A stretch of DNA of 64,000 bases from Pseudomonas marginalis (lineage in GTDB: Bacteria > Pseudomonadota > Gammaproteobacteria > Pseudomonadales > Pseudomonadaceae): the NCBI RefSeq assembly GCF_900105325.1, contig NZ_FNSU01000001.1, positions 1,116,001 to 1,180,000 on the forward strand. The letters are read 5' to 3'. The notes below the pieces were generated by a model. That model worked only from the letters and a program-made list of their open reading frames with translations. It made no database searches and was not told the origin of the DNA. The first letter of the stretch is position 1. Each line of letters begins with the position of its first letter. The position numbers were made by a program, and so were the translations under genes. Below, one piece after another: positions 16,177-27,280 of the stretch.

Positions 16177-17672
16177 AGTTGCTCGCCGCTGCTACGTTGA
16201 CCGCGTGGTCCCTCACTGCCGGATTGGCGCAAGCCGCCGGCGTCCTGACCATCGGCTGCCGTGAAGACAGCACCACGTTCGACCCGATCAAAAGCGCGCA
16301 AAACCGCGATACCTGGGTATTTGCCAACGTCTACGACACCCTGGTACGCGTGGACAACCTGGGCACCAAGATGGAACCGGGCCTGGCTGAAAGCTGGGAT
16401 ATTTCCAAGGACGGCCTGACCTACACCTTCAAGCTGCGCGATGCGAAGTTCTCCGATGGCTCGGCGATCACCGCCGAGGATGCAGCGTTCAGCCTGTTGC
16501 GCATCCGCGATAACAAGGCTTCGTTGTGGGCTGATCCCTTCAACCTGATCGACACCGCCAAGGCGACGGACTCGAAAACCCTGGTTGTCACACTGAAGAC
16601 TCCGGCGGTCGCCTTCCTGTCGCAACTGGCTTCGCCGACGGTGTCGATCCTGTCGGAAAAAGCCATGACCAAAATGGGTGAAGACGCCTACTCGGAAAAT
16701 CCGGTGACCTCCGGCGCGTTTACCGTGGACGAATGGCGCAAGGGCGACCGGGTCATCCTGAAGAAGAACCCGAACTTCTGGCAGGCCAAGAAGGTCAGCC
16801 TGGATGGCGTGGAGTGGGTCTCCGTGACCGACGACAATACGCGGATGCGCATGGTGCAGAACAACGAGCTGGACACGGCGATCTTCGTACCGTTTTCCCG
16901 GGTTGAAGAGCTGAAGAAAGACAAGAACGTGGTGATCCACTCCGACCCGTCCACCCGTGAAGATCACCTGCTGATCAATCACGCCCACGGTCTGCTGGCC
17001 AAGCAGGAAGTACGCGAGGCGCTGGACATGGCCATCGACAAGCAGTCGCTGGTGAAAACCGCGACATACGGTCAGGGCACTGTGGCCTATTCCTACATTC
17101 CGAAAGGCTCGTTGTTCCACTACGCCAACAACCTGCAACGCCCGTATGACCCGACCGCCGCCAAGAAACTGTTGGAAAAGGCTGGCGCGAAGGACTTGAA
17201 GCTCAACTATGTGGTCAACGCCGGCAACGAAGCCGACGAGCAGATCGCGGTGATCATCAAGGACCAGTTGGCCAAGGTCGGCGTGACCGCCAACCTGCAG
17301 AAGGTCGACCCGACCCAAAGCTGGCAGATGCTGGTGGACGGTGAGTACGATATTTCGGTGATGTACTGGACCAACGACATCCTCGACCCGGACCAGAAGA
17401 CCACCTTCGTGCTCGGCCACGACACCAACCAGAACTACATGACCCGCTACAAGAACGACAAGGTCAAGGACTTGGTCGCGGCGGCGCGCATTGAAGCCGA
17501 CCCGGTCAAGCGTGAGCAGATGTATGTCGAGTTGCAGAAACTGGCGAAACAGGATGTGAACTGGATCGACCTGTACTACAGCCCGTACATCAACATCTCA
17601 CGCAAGAATGTGAGCAACTTCCTGCAAAATCCGTTGGGGCGCTTCACCCTTGAGGAAGTGGTGAAGAACTAA
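16158..17672 (+). CDS. Periplasmic substrate-binding protein, peptide ABC importer (SBP family 5)
   Basis: A 504-residue periplasmic binding protein of the DppA/OppA family with a signal peptide (MQSRHLKLLAAATLTAWSL..AQA, cut near residue 26). Family-5 features include LAESWDISKDGLTYTFKLR and VREALDMAIDKQ. Its ligand is unknown. In the related PipR system of a poplar Pseudomonas, the adjacent importer takes up the inducing plant compound or peptides. AAGGAG before the ATG is the strongest ribosome site in the operon, as expected for the most abundant subunit. It is the last gene; a REP-type inverted repeat follows. Confidence 0.92.
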   Translation: MQSRHLKLLAAATLTAWSLTAGLAQAAGVLTIGCREDSTTFDPIKSAQNRDTWVFANVYDTLVRVDNLGTKMEPGLAESWDISKDGLTYTFKLRDAKFSDGSAITAEDAAFSLLRIRDNKASLWADPFNLIDTAKATDSKTLVVTLKTPAVAFLSQLASPTVSILSEKAMTKMGEDAYSENPVTSGAFTVDEWRKGDRVILKKNPNFWQAKKVSLDGVEWVSVTDDNTRMRMVQNNELDTAIFVPFSRVEELKKDKNVVIHSDPSTREDHLLINHAHGLLAKQEVREALDMAIDKQSLVKTATYGQGTVAYSYIPKGSLFHYANNLQRPYDPTAAKKLLEKAGAKDLKLNYVVNAGNEADEQIAVIIKDQLAKVGVTANLQKVDPTQSWQMLVDGEYDISVMYWTNDILDPDQKTTFVLGHDTNQNYMTRYKNDKVKDLVAAARIEADPVKREQMYVELQKLAKQDVNWIDLYYSPYINISRKNVSNFLQNPLGRFTLEEVVKN

Positions 17673-17700
17673 ATAAGTAAACCCAATGTGGGAAGAGACC

Positions 17701-17838
17701 TGTGGTGAGCGGGCTTGCCCCGCGCTGGGCTGCGAAGCAGCCCCACAGTTCAGCCAGCGCGATCTGACAGAGAGATTACGTTGGCAGGTTTTGGGGCCGC
17801 TTCGCAGCCCGGCGCGGGGCAAGCCCGCTCACCACAAA
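17701..17838. repeat. Large REP-type inverted repeat
   Basis: GGTGAGCGGGCTTGCCCCGC (from 17704) and the following GCTGCGAAGC are mirrored by GCTTCGCAGC and GCGGGGCAAGCCCGCTCACC (to about 17833). The roughly 35-base arms enclose about 60 bases. It lies between convergent genes (the binding protein and yciK) and probably ends both transcripts. Confidence 0.8.
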
Positions 17839-17871
17839 AGCCAACTCCCACAGCGGGTAGGGTGTCAGGGA

Positions 17872-18612
17872 TTACTGCGCGTCAAACGCCTGCCCATTGA
17901 TGCCGGTACTGTCCGGGCCCATCAGGTACAGGTACACCGGCATGATCTCTTCCGGTGCCGGCCTTTCCATCGGGTTCTCCCCTGGATATGCCTGGGCCCG
18001 CATGCTGGTGCGCGTGCCGCCCGGGTTGATGCTGTTGGCTCTTACTGCAGCCACGTCTTCGAGCTCATCCGCCAGGGTCTGCATCAAGCCTTCAGTGGCG
18101 AATTTCGACACCCCATAAGCGCCCCAATATGCCCGGCCCTTGCGCCCGACGCTGCTGGAGGTGAACACCACCGACGCATCCTGGGACAGCTTGAGCAGTG
18201 GCAACAACGTGCTGGTGAGCATGAACATCGCATTGACGTTGATGTGCATCACCCGCATGAAGTTCTCGCCGGACAACTGCTCGATCGGCGTGCGTGGGCC
18301 GATGATCGAGGCGTTGTGCAGCAGGCCATCGAGGTGGCCGAATTCTTTTTCGATCATCGCTGCCAGCTCATCGTATTGATGGGGCAGGGCGGTCTCCAGA
18401 TTGAAGGGGATCACCACCGGCTGCGGGTGGCCGGCCGCTTCGATCTCGTCATACACCTGGGCCAGGTTGGCTTCGGTCTTGCCCAGCAACAGCACGGTCG
18501 CGCCATGGGCGGCGTAGGTTTTCGCCGCCGCCGCGCCAATCCCGCGACCGGCACCGGTTACCAGGATCACCCGGCCTTTGAGCAGTTCTGGACGTGCGGA
18601 GTAATCAAACAT
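17872..18612 (-). CDS. yciK: YciK-family short-chain dehydrogenase
   Basis: A 246-residue SDR oxidoreductase. The NAD(P) glycine motif is GAGRGIG, the NAG-equivalent is HNAS, and the active site Y-x3-K is YGVSK. Its substrate is not established for the family. I start at the ATG at 18612 (MFDYSARPELL) because GAGG precedes it; an in-frame TTG six bases upstream is less likely. It is the last gene of a mtaD-ubiG-mupP-yciK series, the order known in P. aeruginosa (PA3170-PA3173), with a BIME repeat between mupP and yciK. Confidence 0.88.
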   Translation of the reverse strand: MFDYSARPELLKGRVILVTGAGRGIGAAAAKTYAAHGATVLLLGKTEANLAQVYDEIEAAGHPQPVVIPFNLETALPHQYDELAAMIEKEFGHLDGLLHNASIIGPRTPIEQLSGENFMRVMHINVNAMFMLTSTLLPLLKLSQDASVVFTSSSVGRKGRAYWGAYGVSKFATEGLMQTLADELEDVAAVRANSINPGGTRTSMRAQAYPGENPMERPAPEEIMPVYLYLMGPDSTGINGQAFDAQ

Positions 18613-18655
18613 AAACAACCTCGACAGAATTCACAGAAAATCCAAGCACCCCTTG

Positions 18656-18753
18656 TAGGAGCGAGCTCGCTCGCGAAAAACGTCAACGATAACGCGGGGT
18701 ATCTGGATCAACGCGGCGATCTCGGGTTCTTCGCGAGCAAGCTCGCTCCTACA
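18656..18753. repeat. BIME-type repeat, copy 1
   Basis: TGTAGGAGCGAGCTCGCTCG at the left is mirrored by CGCGAGCAAGCTCGCTCCTACA at the right. The interior carries CGTCAACGATAACGCG and CTCGGGTT, both found at the same places in the copy at 27142-27240. So the whole unit of about 98 bases, not only its arms, is conserved. Confidence 0.85.
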
Positions 18754-18768
18754 GAGGGGAGCGAACCA

Positions 18769-19440
18769 TCAGCAACTGCACAGTGCGTTATCCAGCACCT
18801 TGCGCAGTTCCAGTGGATGATCCACCACCACATCCGCGCCCCAGTGGCGTGGGTTGTCATCCGGGTGGATATAGCCATAGGTGACCGCCGCCGTGCGGGT
18901 GCCGGCGTCGCGGCCGGACTCGATGTCGCGCAGGTCATCGCCCACGAACAGCACGCTGGCCGGGTCCAGGCCGAGCATCTTGCACGCCAGGATCATCGGC
19001 TCCGGGTCCGGCTTGCTGTTTTTCACGTGGTCCGGGCAGATCAGCAGCGCCGAACGCTCGGCCAGGCCCAGTTGCTGCATGATCGGCTCGGCAAAGCGCA
19101 GTGGCTTGTTGGTGACCACGCCCCAGATCAGCTTGGATTTCTCGATGTCCTCCAGAAGCTCGGCCATGCCGTCGAACAGTGTGCTGTGGACCGCACAACC
19201 CTTCAGGTAACGCTCGAGGAATTCCAGGCGCAACTCTTCAAAGCCGGGGGATTCCGGGTCCATCGAGAAGGTCACGGCCACCATCGCCCGCGCACCGCCG
19301 GAGATTTCATCGCGGATATGCTGTGGGTTGATCGGTGGCAGGTCGCGGTCGGCGCGCATCGCCTGGCAGATGGCGATAAAGTCCGGCGCAGTGTCCAGCA
19401 GGGTACCGTCCATGTCGAAGAGAACCGCTCGCAACTTCAC
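18769..19440 (-). CDS. mupP: N-acetylmuramic acid 6-phosphate phosphatase MupP
   Basis: A 223-residue HAD phosphatase. Motif I is FDMDGTLLDTA, motif II is VVTNK, motif III is the Lys of SKPDPEP, and motif IV is FVGDDLRDIESG. Its place next to ubiG and its resemblance to PA3172 identify it as MupP, which dephosphorylates MurNAc-6-P in the Pseudomonas peptidoglycan recycling route feeding AmgK-MurU. Older annotations call it phosphoglycolate phosphatase. It starts with GTG, four bases after the ubiG stop, so it is probably translationally coupled. Confidence 0.9.
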   Translation of the reverse strand: MKLRAVLFDMDGTLLDTAPDFIAICQAMRADRDLPPINPQHIRDEISGGARAMVAVTFSMDPESPGFEELRLEFLERYLKGCAVHSTLFDGMAELLEDIEKSKLIWGVVTNKPLRFAEPIMQQLGLAERSALLICPDHVKNSKPDPEPMILACKMLGLDPASVLFVGDDLRDIESGRDAGTRTAAVTYGYIHPDDNPRHWGADVVVDHPLELRKVLDNALCSC

Positions 19441-19444
19441 AGGC

Positions 19445-20143
19445 TTACTCCTCGCGCAGGGTCTGGATCATGTAGTTGACGTCAACGTCGCTGGCCAGTT
19501 TGTAGTGCTTGGTCAGCGGGTTGTAGGTCAGGCCGATGATGTCCTTGACGGTCAGCCCGGCCTGGCGGCTCCACGCACCCAGTTCGGACGGGCGGATGAA
19601 TTTCTTGAAATCGTGGGTGCCGCGCGGCAGCAGCTTCATGATGTATTCGGCGCCGATGATCGCGAACAGGTAGGCCTTGGGGTTGCGGTTGATGGTGGAG
19701 AAGAACACCTGGCCGCCCGGCTTGACCATGCGGAAGCAGGCGCGGATCACCGACGATGGGTCTGGCACGTGCTCCAGCATTTCCAGGCAGGTGACCACGT
19801 CGAACTGCTCAGGCATTTCCTCGGCCAGGGCTTCGGCGGTGATCTGGCGATATTCCACGCTCACGCCGGATTCCAGCTGGTGCAACTGGGCCACGGCCAG
19901 CGGCGCTTCGCCCATGTCGATCCCCATCACGGTGGCGCCGCGCTGGGCCATGGCTTCGCTGAGGATGCCGCCGCCGCAACCGACGTCCAGCACTTTCTTG
20001 CCGGCCAGGTTGACGCGTTCGTCAATCCAGTTGACCCGCAGCGGGTTGATGTCGTGCAGGGGTTTGAACTCGCTTTCGCGGTCCCACCAGCGGTGGGCCA
20101 GGGCTTCAAACTTGGCGATTTCGGCGTGGTCGACGTTGCTCAT
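19445..20143 (-). CDS. ubiG: Ubiquinone biosynthesis O-methyltransferase UbiG
   Basis: A 232-residue SAM-dependent methyltransferase that performs both O-methylations in ubiquinone synthesis. The SAM motif is VLDVGCGGGILSE, and the family opening is FEALAHRWWDRESEFKPLH. Post-motif ITAEALAEE and FFSTINRN also fit UbiG. GAGGA stands at good spacing before the ATG. It is followed within four bases by mupP and preceded at 64 bases by mtaD. Confidence 0.96.
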   Translation of the reverse strand: MSNVDHAEIAKFEALAHRWWDRESEFKPLHDINPLRVNWIDERVNLAGKKVLDVGCGGGILSEAMAQRGATVMGIDMGEAPLAVAQLHQLESGVSVEYRQITAEALAEEMPEQFDVVTCLEMLEHVPDPSSVIRACFRMVKPGGQVFFSTINRNPKAYLFAIIGAEYIMKLLPRGTHDFKKFIRPSELGAWSRQAGLTVKDIIGLTYNPLTKHYKLASDVDVNYMIQTLREE

Positions 20144-20207
20144 GGTGAATCCTCTAAATCTGATAAATCGGTTTGTCGGTCCTGAACACGCAGGTTCAGA
20201 GCCAGCG

Positions 20208-21539
20208 TTATTCGGTGTGCCCGCTGATGCGTTTTCCCCAGGCGATGGCCGTGGCGGTCAACTGTTGTTCATCCATGCGGGTGAGTTGCCGGTCGTCGAG
20301 CAACTGCTTGCCGGCGACCCAAAGGTGTTTCACGCAATCGCGTCCGGTGGCATATATAAGCTGTGAGACCGGATCGTAGATCGGTTGTTGCGCCAGCCCG
20401 GTCAGATCGAAGGCGACCATATCCGCCGCCTTGCCCACTTCCAGGGAGCCGATTTCACTTTCCAGGCCCATGGCACGCGCACCGTTGAGCGTAGCCATAC
20501 GCAGCGCACGGTGGGCGTCCAGGGCGGTGGCCGAACCCGCGACGGCCTTGGCCAGCATCGCGGCGGTACGGGTTTCACCCAGCAGGTCCAGGTCGTTGTT
20601 ACTGGCGGCGCCGTCGGTGCCGATGGCCACATTGACGCCCGCCTGCCATAGACGCTCCACCGGGCAGAAGCCACTGGCCAGTTTCAGGTTCGATTCCGGG
20701 CAATGGATCACGCTGGTGTTGCTTTCTACCAGCAAAGCCAGGTCGTCCTCGCTGATTTGGGTCATATGAACGGCCTGGAAGCGCGGGCCCAGCAAGCCGA
20801 GGCGTCCCAGGCGCGCCAACGGCCGCTCGCCGGTCTGTTCGACGGCCTGTTGTACCTCGAAAGCGGTTTCATGCACATGCATATGGATCGCGGCGTCCAG
20901 CTCTTCGGCGATGACCCGGATCTTTTCCAGGTTGGCATCGCACACCGTGTAGGGCGCGTGGGGGCCGAAGGTGATCTTGATGCGCGGATGGTGCTTGAGG
21001 TCGCCGAACAGCTCGATGCCCTGGCGGATCGCCTCATCGGCGGTGCCGGCGCCGGGAATCGGGAAGTCGAGGATCGGAATCGCGATCTGTGCACGCATGC
21101 CGCTGTTGTGCACGCAATCGCTGGCGACCTTGGGGTAGAAGTACATGTCCGAGAAGCAGGTGATGCCGCCCTTGAGCTGCTCGGCAATGGCCAGGTCGGT
21201 GCCGTCACGCACGAAGGCCTCGTCGACCCACTTGGCTTCGGCGGGCCAGATGTGTTTTTCCAGCCAGGTCATCAAGGGCAGGTCATCGGCCAGGCCGCGA
21301 AACAGGCTCATCGCCGCATGCCCGTGGGCGTTGATCAGGCCGGGACTGAGCAGCATGCCCGGCAGTTCGCGCACTTCAGTGGCCGACAGCTTCAACGCCG
21401 CAGCCCGTGGACCGATAAAGGCGATACGCCCATTGCGGATGCCCACGCCATGGTCCTTGAGCACCACGCCGGCGGGTTCGACAGGTACCAGCCAGGTTGG
21501 CAGTAGCAATAAGTCGAGCGGGGCGGCAGTGGAGGTCAT
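20208..21539 (-). CDS. mtaD: 5'-methylthioadenosine / S-adenosylhomocysteine deaminase
   Basis: A 443-residue amidohydrolase of the TRZ/ATZ group. The metal-binding motif is NAHGHAAMS, with later His and Glu ligands in HMHVHETAFE and the metal Asp in IGTDGAASNND. It deaminates methylthioadenosine to methylthioinosine, the Pseudomonas variant of the methionine salvage route (P. aeruginosa PA3170). It is divergent from mtnA, the next salvage step after phosphorolysis, across 109 bases, fitting shared control. Confidence 0.93.
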   Translation of the reverse strand: MTSTAAPLDLLLLPTWLVPVEPAGVVLKDHGVGIRNGRIAFIGPRAAALKLSATEVRELPGMLLSPGLINAHGHAAMSLFRGLADDLPLMTWLEKHIWPAEAKWVDEAFVRDGTDLAIAEQLKGGITCFSDMYFYPKVASDCVHNSGMRAQIAIPILDFPIPGAGTADEAIRQGIELFGDLKHHPRIKITFGPHAPYTVCDANLEKIRVIAEELDAAIHMHVHETAFEVQQAVEQTGERPLARLGRLGLLGPRFQAVHMTQISEDDLALLVESNTSVIHCPESNLKLASGFCPVERLWQAGVNVAIGTDGAASNNDLDLLGETRTAAMLAKAVAGSATALDAHRALRMATLNGARAMGLESEIGSLEVGKAADMVAFDLTGLAQQPIYDPVSQLIYATGRDCVKHLWVAGKQLLDDRQLTRMDEQQLTATAIAWGKRISGHTE

Positions 21540-21648
21540 CGCAGGCTTCTTCCCGGGCAGCTATAAAAGAAGCGCGAAGTATACCCGAGCGTCCTGGCTG
21601 GCGGATCGCTATAATCGGCGGCTTTTGTTGATGAGTACGGGGTGACGG

Positions 21649-22719
21649 ATGCGCGATCGACTGTTGGCAGCGGAGAAAGTGAAGGCCATCGATTGGCGTG
21701 ATGGCACGCTGCACCTGCTCGATCAACGCGCCCTGCCGTCCCAGGAGCGCTGGGTGGCCTGCTCCACGGTCGATGCAGTGGCTGCGGCCATTCGCGCCAT
21801 GGTGGTGCGTGGCGCATCGGCGATCGGCATCAGCGCGGCCTATGGCCTGGTGCTCGCCGCTCGCGAGCGTATCGCCGAGGGCGGTGACTGGCAGGCCGCC
21901 TGGGAAGAGGACTACGCACTACTGGCCGATACCCGTCTGACCGCCTCGAACCTGTTCTGGGCGCTCAAGCGCATGCGCGATCGCCTGGATCGCGTCAAGA
22001 AGCACGCCGATCCGCTGGCGGTGCTGGAGGCCGAAGCGATCGCTATCCATGAAAGCGACCGGGAAGCCAACCTCGTCATGGCCCAGTTGGGCGTTGAGCG
22101 GATTCGCAAGCATCAGGGCAATGCCCAGGCGATCTTGACCCATGGCAACGCCGGCGCCTTGGCAACCGGCGGTGTCGGCACGGCCCTCGGGGTGATTCGC
22201 GCGGCGTTCCTGGAAGGCTTGGTCGAGCACGTCTACGCCAATGAAACCCGCCCATGGCTGCAAGGCTCGCGGCTGACCGCCTGGGAACTGGCGGGCGAGG
22301 GGATCCCGGTCACCGTGAATGCCGACTCCGCCGGCGCGCATCTCCTCAAGACCAAGGGCATCACCTGGGTGATCGTCGGCGCCGATTGCATTGCCGCCAA
22401 TGGCGATGTGATCAGCAAGATCGGCACCTATCAATTGGCGGTGTGCGCCATGCACCACGGCGTGCGTTTCATGGTGGTGGCGCCGAGTTCGAGCCTGGAC
22501 CTGATGATGGCCACGGGTGACGATGTGGCCCTGGAGGAGCGCGATCCCGGTGAACTGCTGGAGGTCATGGGGCAGCGCTTGGAGGTCAATGCGTTTAATC
22601 CGGTATTTGATGTGACCCCGGCCGACCTGATCGATGTGATCGTGACTGAGAGGGGCGTGGTTGAGCGGCCGGATACGGCGAAATTGGCCAAGCTGATGTG
22701 CCGTAAGCGGCTGCATTGA
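21649..22719 (+). CDS. mtnA: S-methyl-5-thioribose-1-phosphate isomerase MtnA (catalytic Cys missing)
   Basis: A 356-residue member of the eIF2B-like family that converts methylthioribose-1-P to methylthioribulose-1-P in methionine salvage. The overall sequence is clearly MtnA (ETRPWLQGSRLTAWEL, MHHGVRFMVVAPSS, AFNPVFDVTPADLID). However, the signature that normally reads THCN-x-G-x-LAT reads THGNAGALAT here, so the catalytic Cys (C160 in B. subtilis) is Gly166. The active-site Asp246 is kept, but the following Arg of GADRI is Cys. RGAPAIG is RGASAIG. It may be impaired or changed in function. There is no frameshift. It is divergent from mtaD. Confidence 0.9.
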   Translation: MRDRLLAAEKVKAIDWRDGTLHLLDQRALPSQERWVACSTVDAVAAAIRAMVVRGASAIGISAAYGLVLAARERIAEGGDWQAAWEEDYALLADTRLTASNLFWALKRMRDRLDRVKKHADPLAVLEAEAIAIHESDREANLVMAQLGVERIRKHQGNAQAILTHGNAGALATGGVGTALGVIRAAFLEGLVEHVYANETRPWLQGSRLTAWELAGEGIPVTVNADSAGAHLLKTKGITWVIVGADCIAANGDVISKIGTYQLAVCAMHHGVRFMVVAPSSSLDLMMATGDDVALEERDPGELLEVMGQRLEVNAFNPVFDVTPADLIDVIVTERGVVERPDTAKLAKLMCRKRLH

Positions 22720-22816
22720 GGGCTGTGGTGTCTGTTCACAATTAAAGTGTAGGAGGGGCTTGCCCCCGATTGGCCCTGAAAGTCAATAAAACCCTCGGAT
22801 CCGCCCTCAAAAAAAA

Positions 22817-24124
22817 GGTTCATCACGGAATCCCGGGAAACACAGAAACAAGAACGCCGATTTGATTGATGATGTTCGTGCGAGCAAACACATCTAAAAA
22901 ACCGGCGTTCTTATGCGTGATATTAATACTTTCCTTCCTTTTTGGGAGGGCTTTTCTGTCGTCACGATCAAGCCCGATGGTGACGCTCTAAAGATCGATC
23001 TGATTCCCCACGCCACCCGATTCCCTTCCTGCGGCGGCTGCCAAAAACCTTGTTCAACCACTCATGAGTATTGTGAGCGAACCGTTCGTGATCTGCCCAT
23101 TCTCGGTCGCGCGGTGCGCCTCAGCATTTTGCTCAGGCGTGTTGGCTGCCGCGACTGTGGAAAACGCATGGAGGCCGTCAGTTGGCTGGATCGCTATGCC
23201 CGCATGACGCGCCGCTTGGCCGAGGCGGTCATTCAGGCCTGCGAGCGCCTTCCCACCCTGCACGTGGCCCAGATGTTTGGACTGCATTGGGACACTGTTC
23301 GGTTGCTGGAGCGTCGAGCCTTGCAGGCGGTGTTGAGTGAGTTGCCGAAGGCGCAACCACGACGCCTGATCATGGACGAGTTCGCGTTATTCAAAGGTCA
23401 TCGTTACGCCAGCGTTGTGCTGGATGCCGATACACGACGAGTGCTGTGGATCGGTGAAGGCCGTAGCCGAGCGGCAGTCAGGCCGTTCTTCGAGGAACTG
23501 GGGCCGGAGGGCTGCGCTCGAATCGAAGCGGTGGCGATGGACATGAATACTGCTTTTGATCTGGAGGTTCGCCAGCATTGCCCGAAAGCGCGAGTGGTCT
23601 ACGACCTTTTCCATGTGGTGGCCAAATATGGCCGAGAGGTGATTGATCGGGTCCGCGTCGACGAAGCTAATCGGCTGCGTCATAACAAGCCGGCTCGCAA
23701 GGTCATCAAGCAGGCACGATGGCTGTTGCTGCGTAACCCACAGAACCTGAAAACGCCGGAACAACAGGTCCATTTGCAGGATTTATTGGAGGCCAACCAA
23801 TCGCTGATGACAGTTTATTTGATGAAGGCTGAACTCAAAACGCTCTGGACACCGAGCACTGCCTGGACCTGGAGATCGGCCTGGAAGCAATGGCTGCGCC
23901 ATGCATATGAAAGCGAAATACCGGCTCTGATCCAGTTTGCCAAACGGCTAAAGGGTTATTGGCGGGGCATCGTCAGTCGGGTTCGCTGGCCGATGCACAC
24001 CGGTCAGTTGGAAGGAATAAACAATCGAATAAAGGTCATCAAACGGATGGCGTACGGTTACCGGGATAGCGAATTCTTCTTCATGAAGATCAAGAGCGTC
24101 TTTCCCGGTAATCCGTGATGAACC
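22817..24124 (+). mobile_element. Complete ISL3-family insertion sequence, 1308 bp
   Basis: The ends are 24-base inverted repeats: left 22817-22840 (GGTTCATCACGGAATCCCGG...) and right 24101-24124, matching at 22 of 24 positions. The flanks are eight A residues on each side (22809-22816 and 24125-24132), consistent with the 8-bp target duplication of the ISL3 family. One intact transposase gene fills the element, and its stop codon lies inside the right repeat. A 10-base inverted repeat, AAGAACGCCG (22850-22859) / CGGCGTTCTT (22903-22912), ends at the transposase start. The element separates mtnA from gyrA. Confidence 0.92.
22913..24118 (+). CDS. ISL3-family transposase
   Basis: A 401-residue DDE transposase. 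The N-terminal zinc-binding region shows CGGCQKPC and CRDCGKRM (about residues 40-90), then a helix-turn-helix region (LHVAQMFGLHWDTVR). The catalytic core shows MDEFALFKGHRY (first Asp), AVAMDMNTAF (second Asp) and GQLEGINNRIKVIKR (Glu). The frame is intact from ATG to TGA, so the element may be active. The start lies against the right arm of a hairpin, which could restrain translation of read-through transcripts. Confidence 0.93.
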   Translation: MRDINTFLPFWEGFSVVTIKPDGDALKIDLIPHATRFPSCGGCQKPCSTTHEYCERTVRDLPILGRAVRLSILLRRVGCRDCGKRMEAVSWLDRYARMTRRLAEAVIQACERLPTLHVAQMFGLHWDTVRLLERRALQAVLSELPKAQPRRLIMDEFALFKGHRYASVVLDADTRRVLWIGEGRSRAAVRPFFEELGPEGCARIEAVAMDMNTAFDLEVRQHCPKARVVYDLFHVVAKYGREVIDRVRVDEANRLRHNKPARKVIKQARWLLLRNPQNLKTPEQQVHLQDLLEANQSLMTVYLMKAELKTLWTPSTAWTWRSAWKQWLRHAYESEIPALIQFAKRLKGYWRGIVSRVRWPMHTGQLEGINNRIKVIKRMAYGYRDSEFFFMKIKSVFPGNP

Positions 24125-24413
24125 AAAAAAAAGCACCACCCCATCTCTGAGCCCCTCTGGTCCTCTTCAAGCCTGTCATCCGTCAAATTACTAGTCTCCA
24201 TGCGCATCAGGGGGATAGGTGCGTGGCGGCGATTGTGATAACATCCGGCGGTTTCCAGGGCCGCCCCCAGGGGTTGCCCATAACGTGCAGATCCGTGTCA
24301 TAACTCGTTGATTTGTCGTAAGTCGTTGTCAGGCAGTGTGCCGGCGACGGCGAGCTTCGTTCGTCCCATATGGATGCGACGAGGTTTCACCCGAAAAAGG
24401 AATCAGGCTTCTC

Positions 24414-27068
<2,655 letters not shown>

Positions 27069-27079
27069 GCGGACACACA

Positions 27080-27110
27080 GGGGGCGGATGAAGATTCGCC
27101 CCCTTGTTGT
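27080..27110 (+). terminator. Rho-independent terminator after gyrA
   Basis: GGGGGCG (27080-27086) pairs with CGCCCCC (27097-27103), followed by TTGTTGTTTGT. It separates gyrA from the serC-led gene series. Confidence 0.75.
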
Positions 27111-27141
27111 TTGTCCCCTTTGAAAGAACAACGCCGCCCCC

Positions 27142-27240
27142 TGTAGGAGCGAGCTTGCTCGCGAAAATCGTCAACGATAACGCGAGCTGCCTGATGCGCC
27201 CTTGCGCTCTCGGGTTTTTCGCGAGCAAGCTCGCTCCTAC
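27142..27240. repeat. BIME-type repeat, copy 2
   Basis: Same unit as 18656-18753: TGTAGGAGCGAGCTTGCTCG at the left, GCGAGCAAGCTCGCTCCTAC at the right, with CGTCAACGATAACGCG and CTCGGGTT inside. It lies between the gyrA terminator and serC. Confidence 0.85.
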
Positions 27241-27280
27241 CGTGTTTGATTTCAGTCCCACCAGATCAGAGAGATTGGAT

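Noticed and set aside
17686..19479. Open frame of about 600 codons on the plus strand over yciK and mupP
   Set aside because: It runs through REP and BIME repeats and two identified reverse genes, and shows no protein-like motif.
22720..22808. A terminator or repeat of the mtnA gene (GGAGGGGCTTGCCCCCGAT)
   Set aside because: GGGGCTTGCCCC can pair, but the loop is only about three bases and the second arm expected for a full REP doublet is missing, perhaps lost near the IS insertion. It is left as a possible half-REP.
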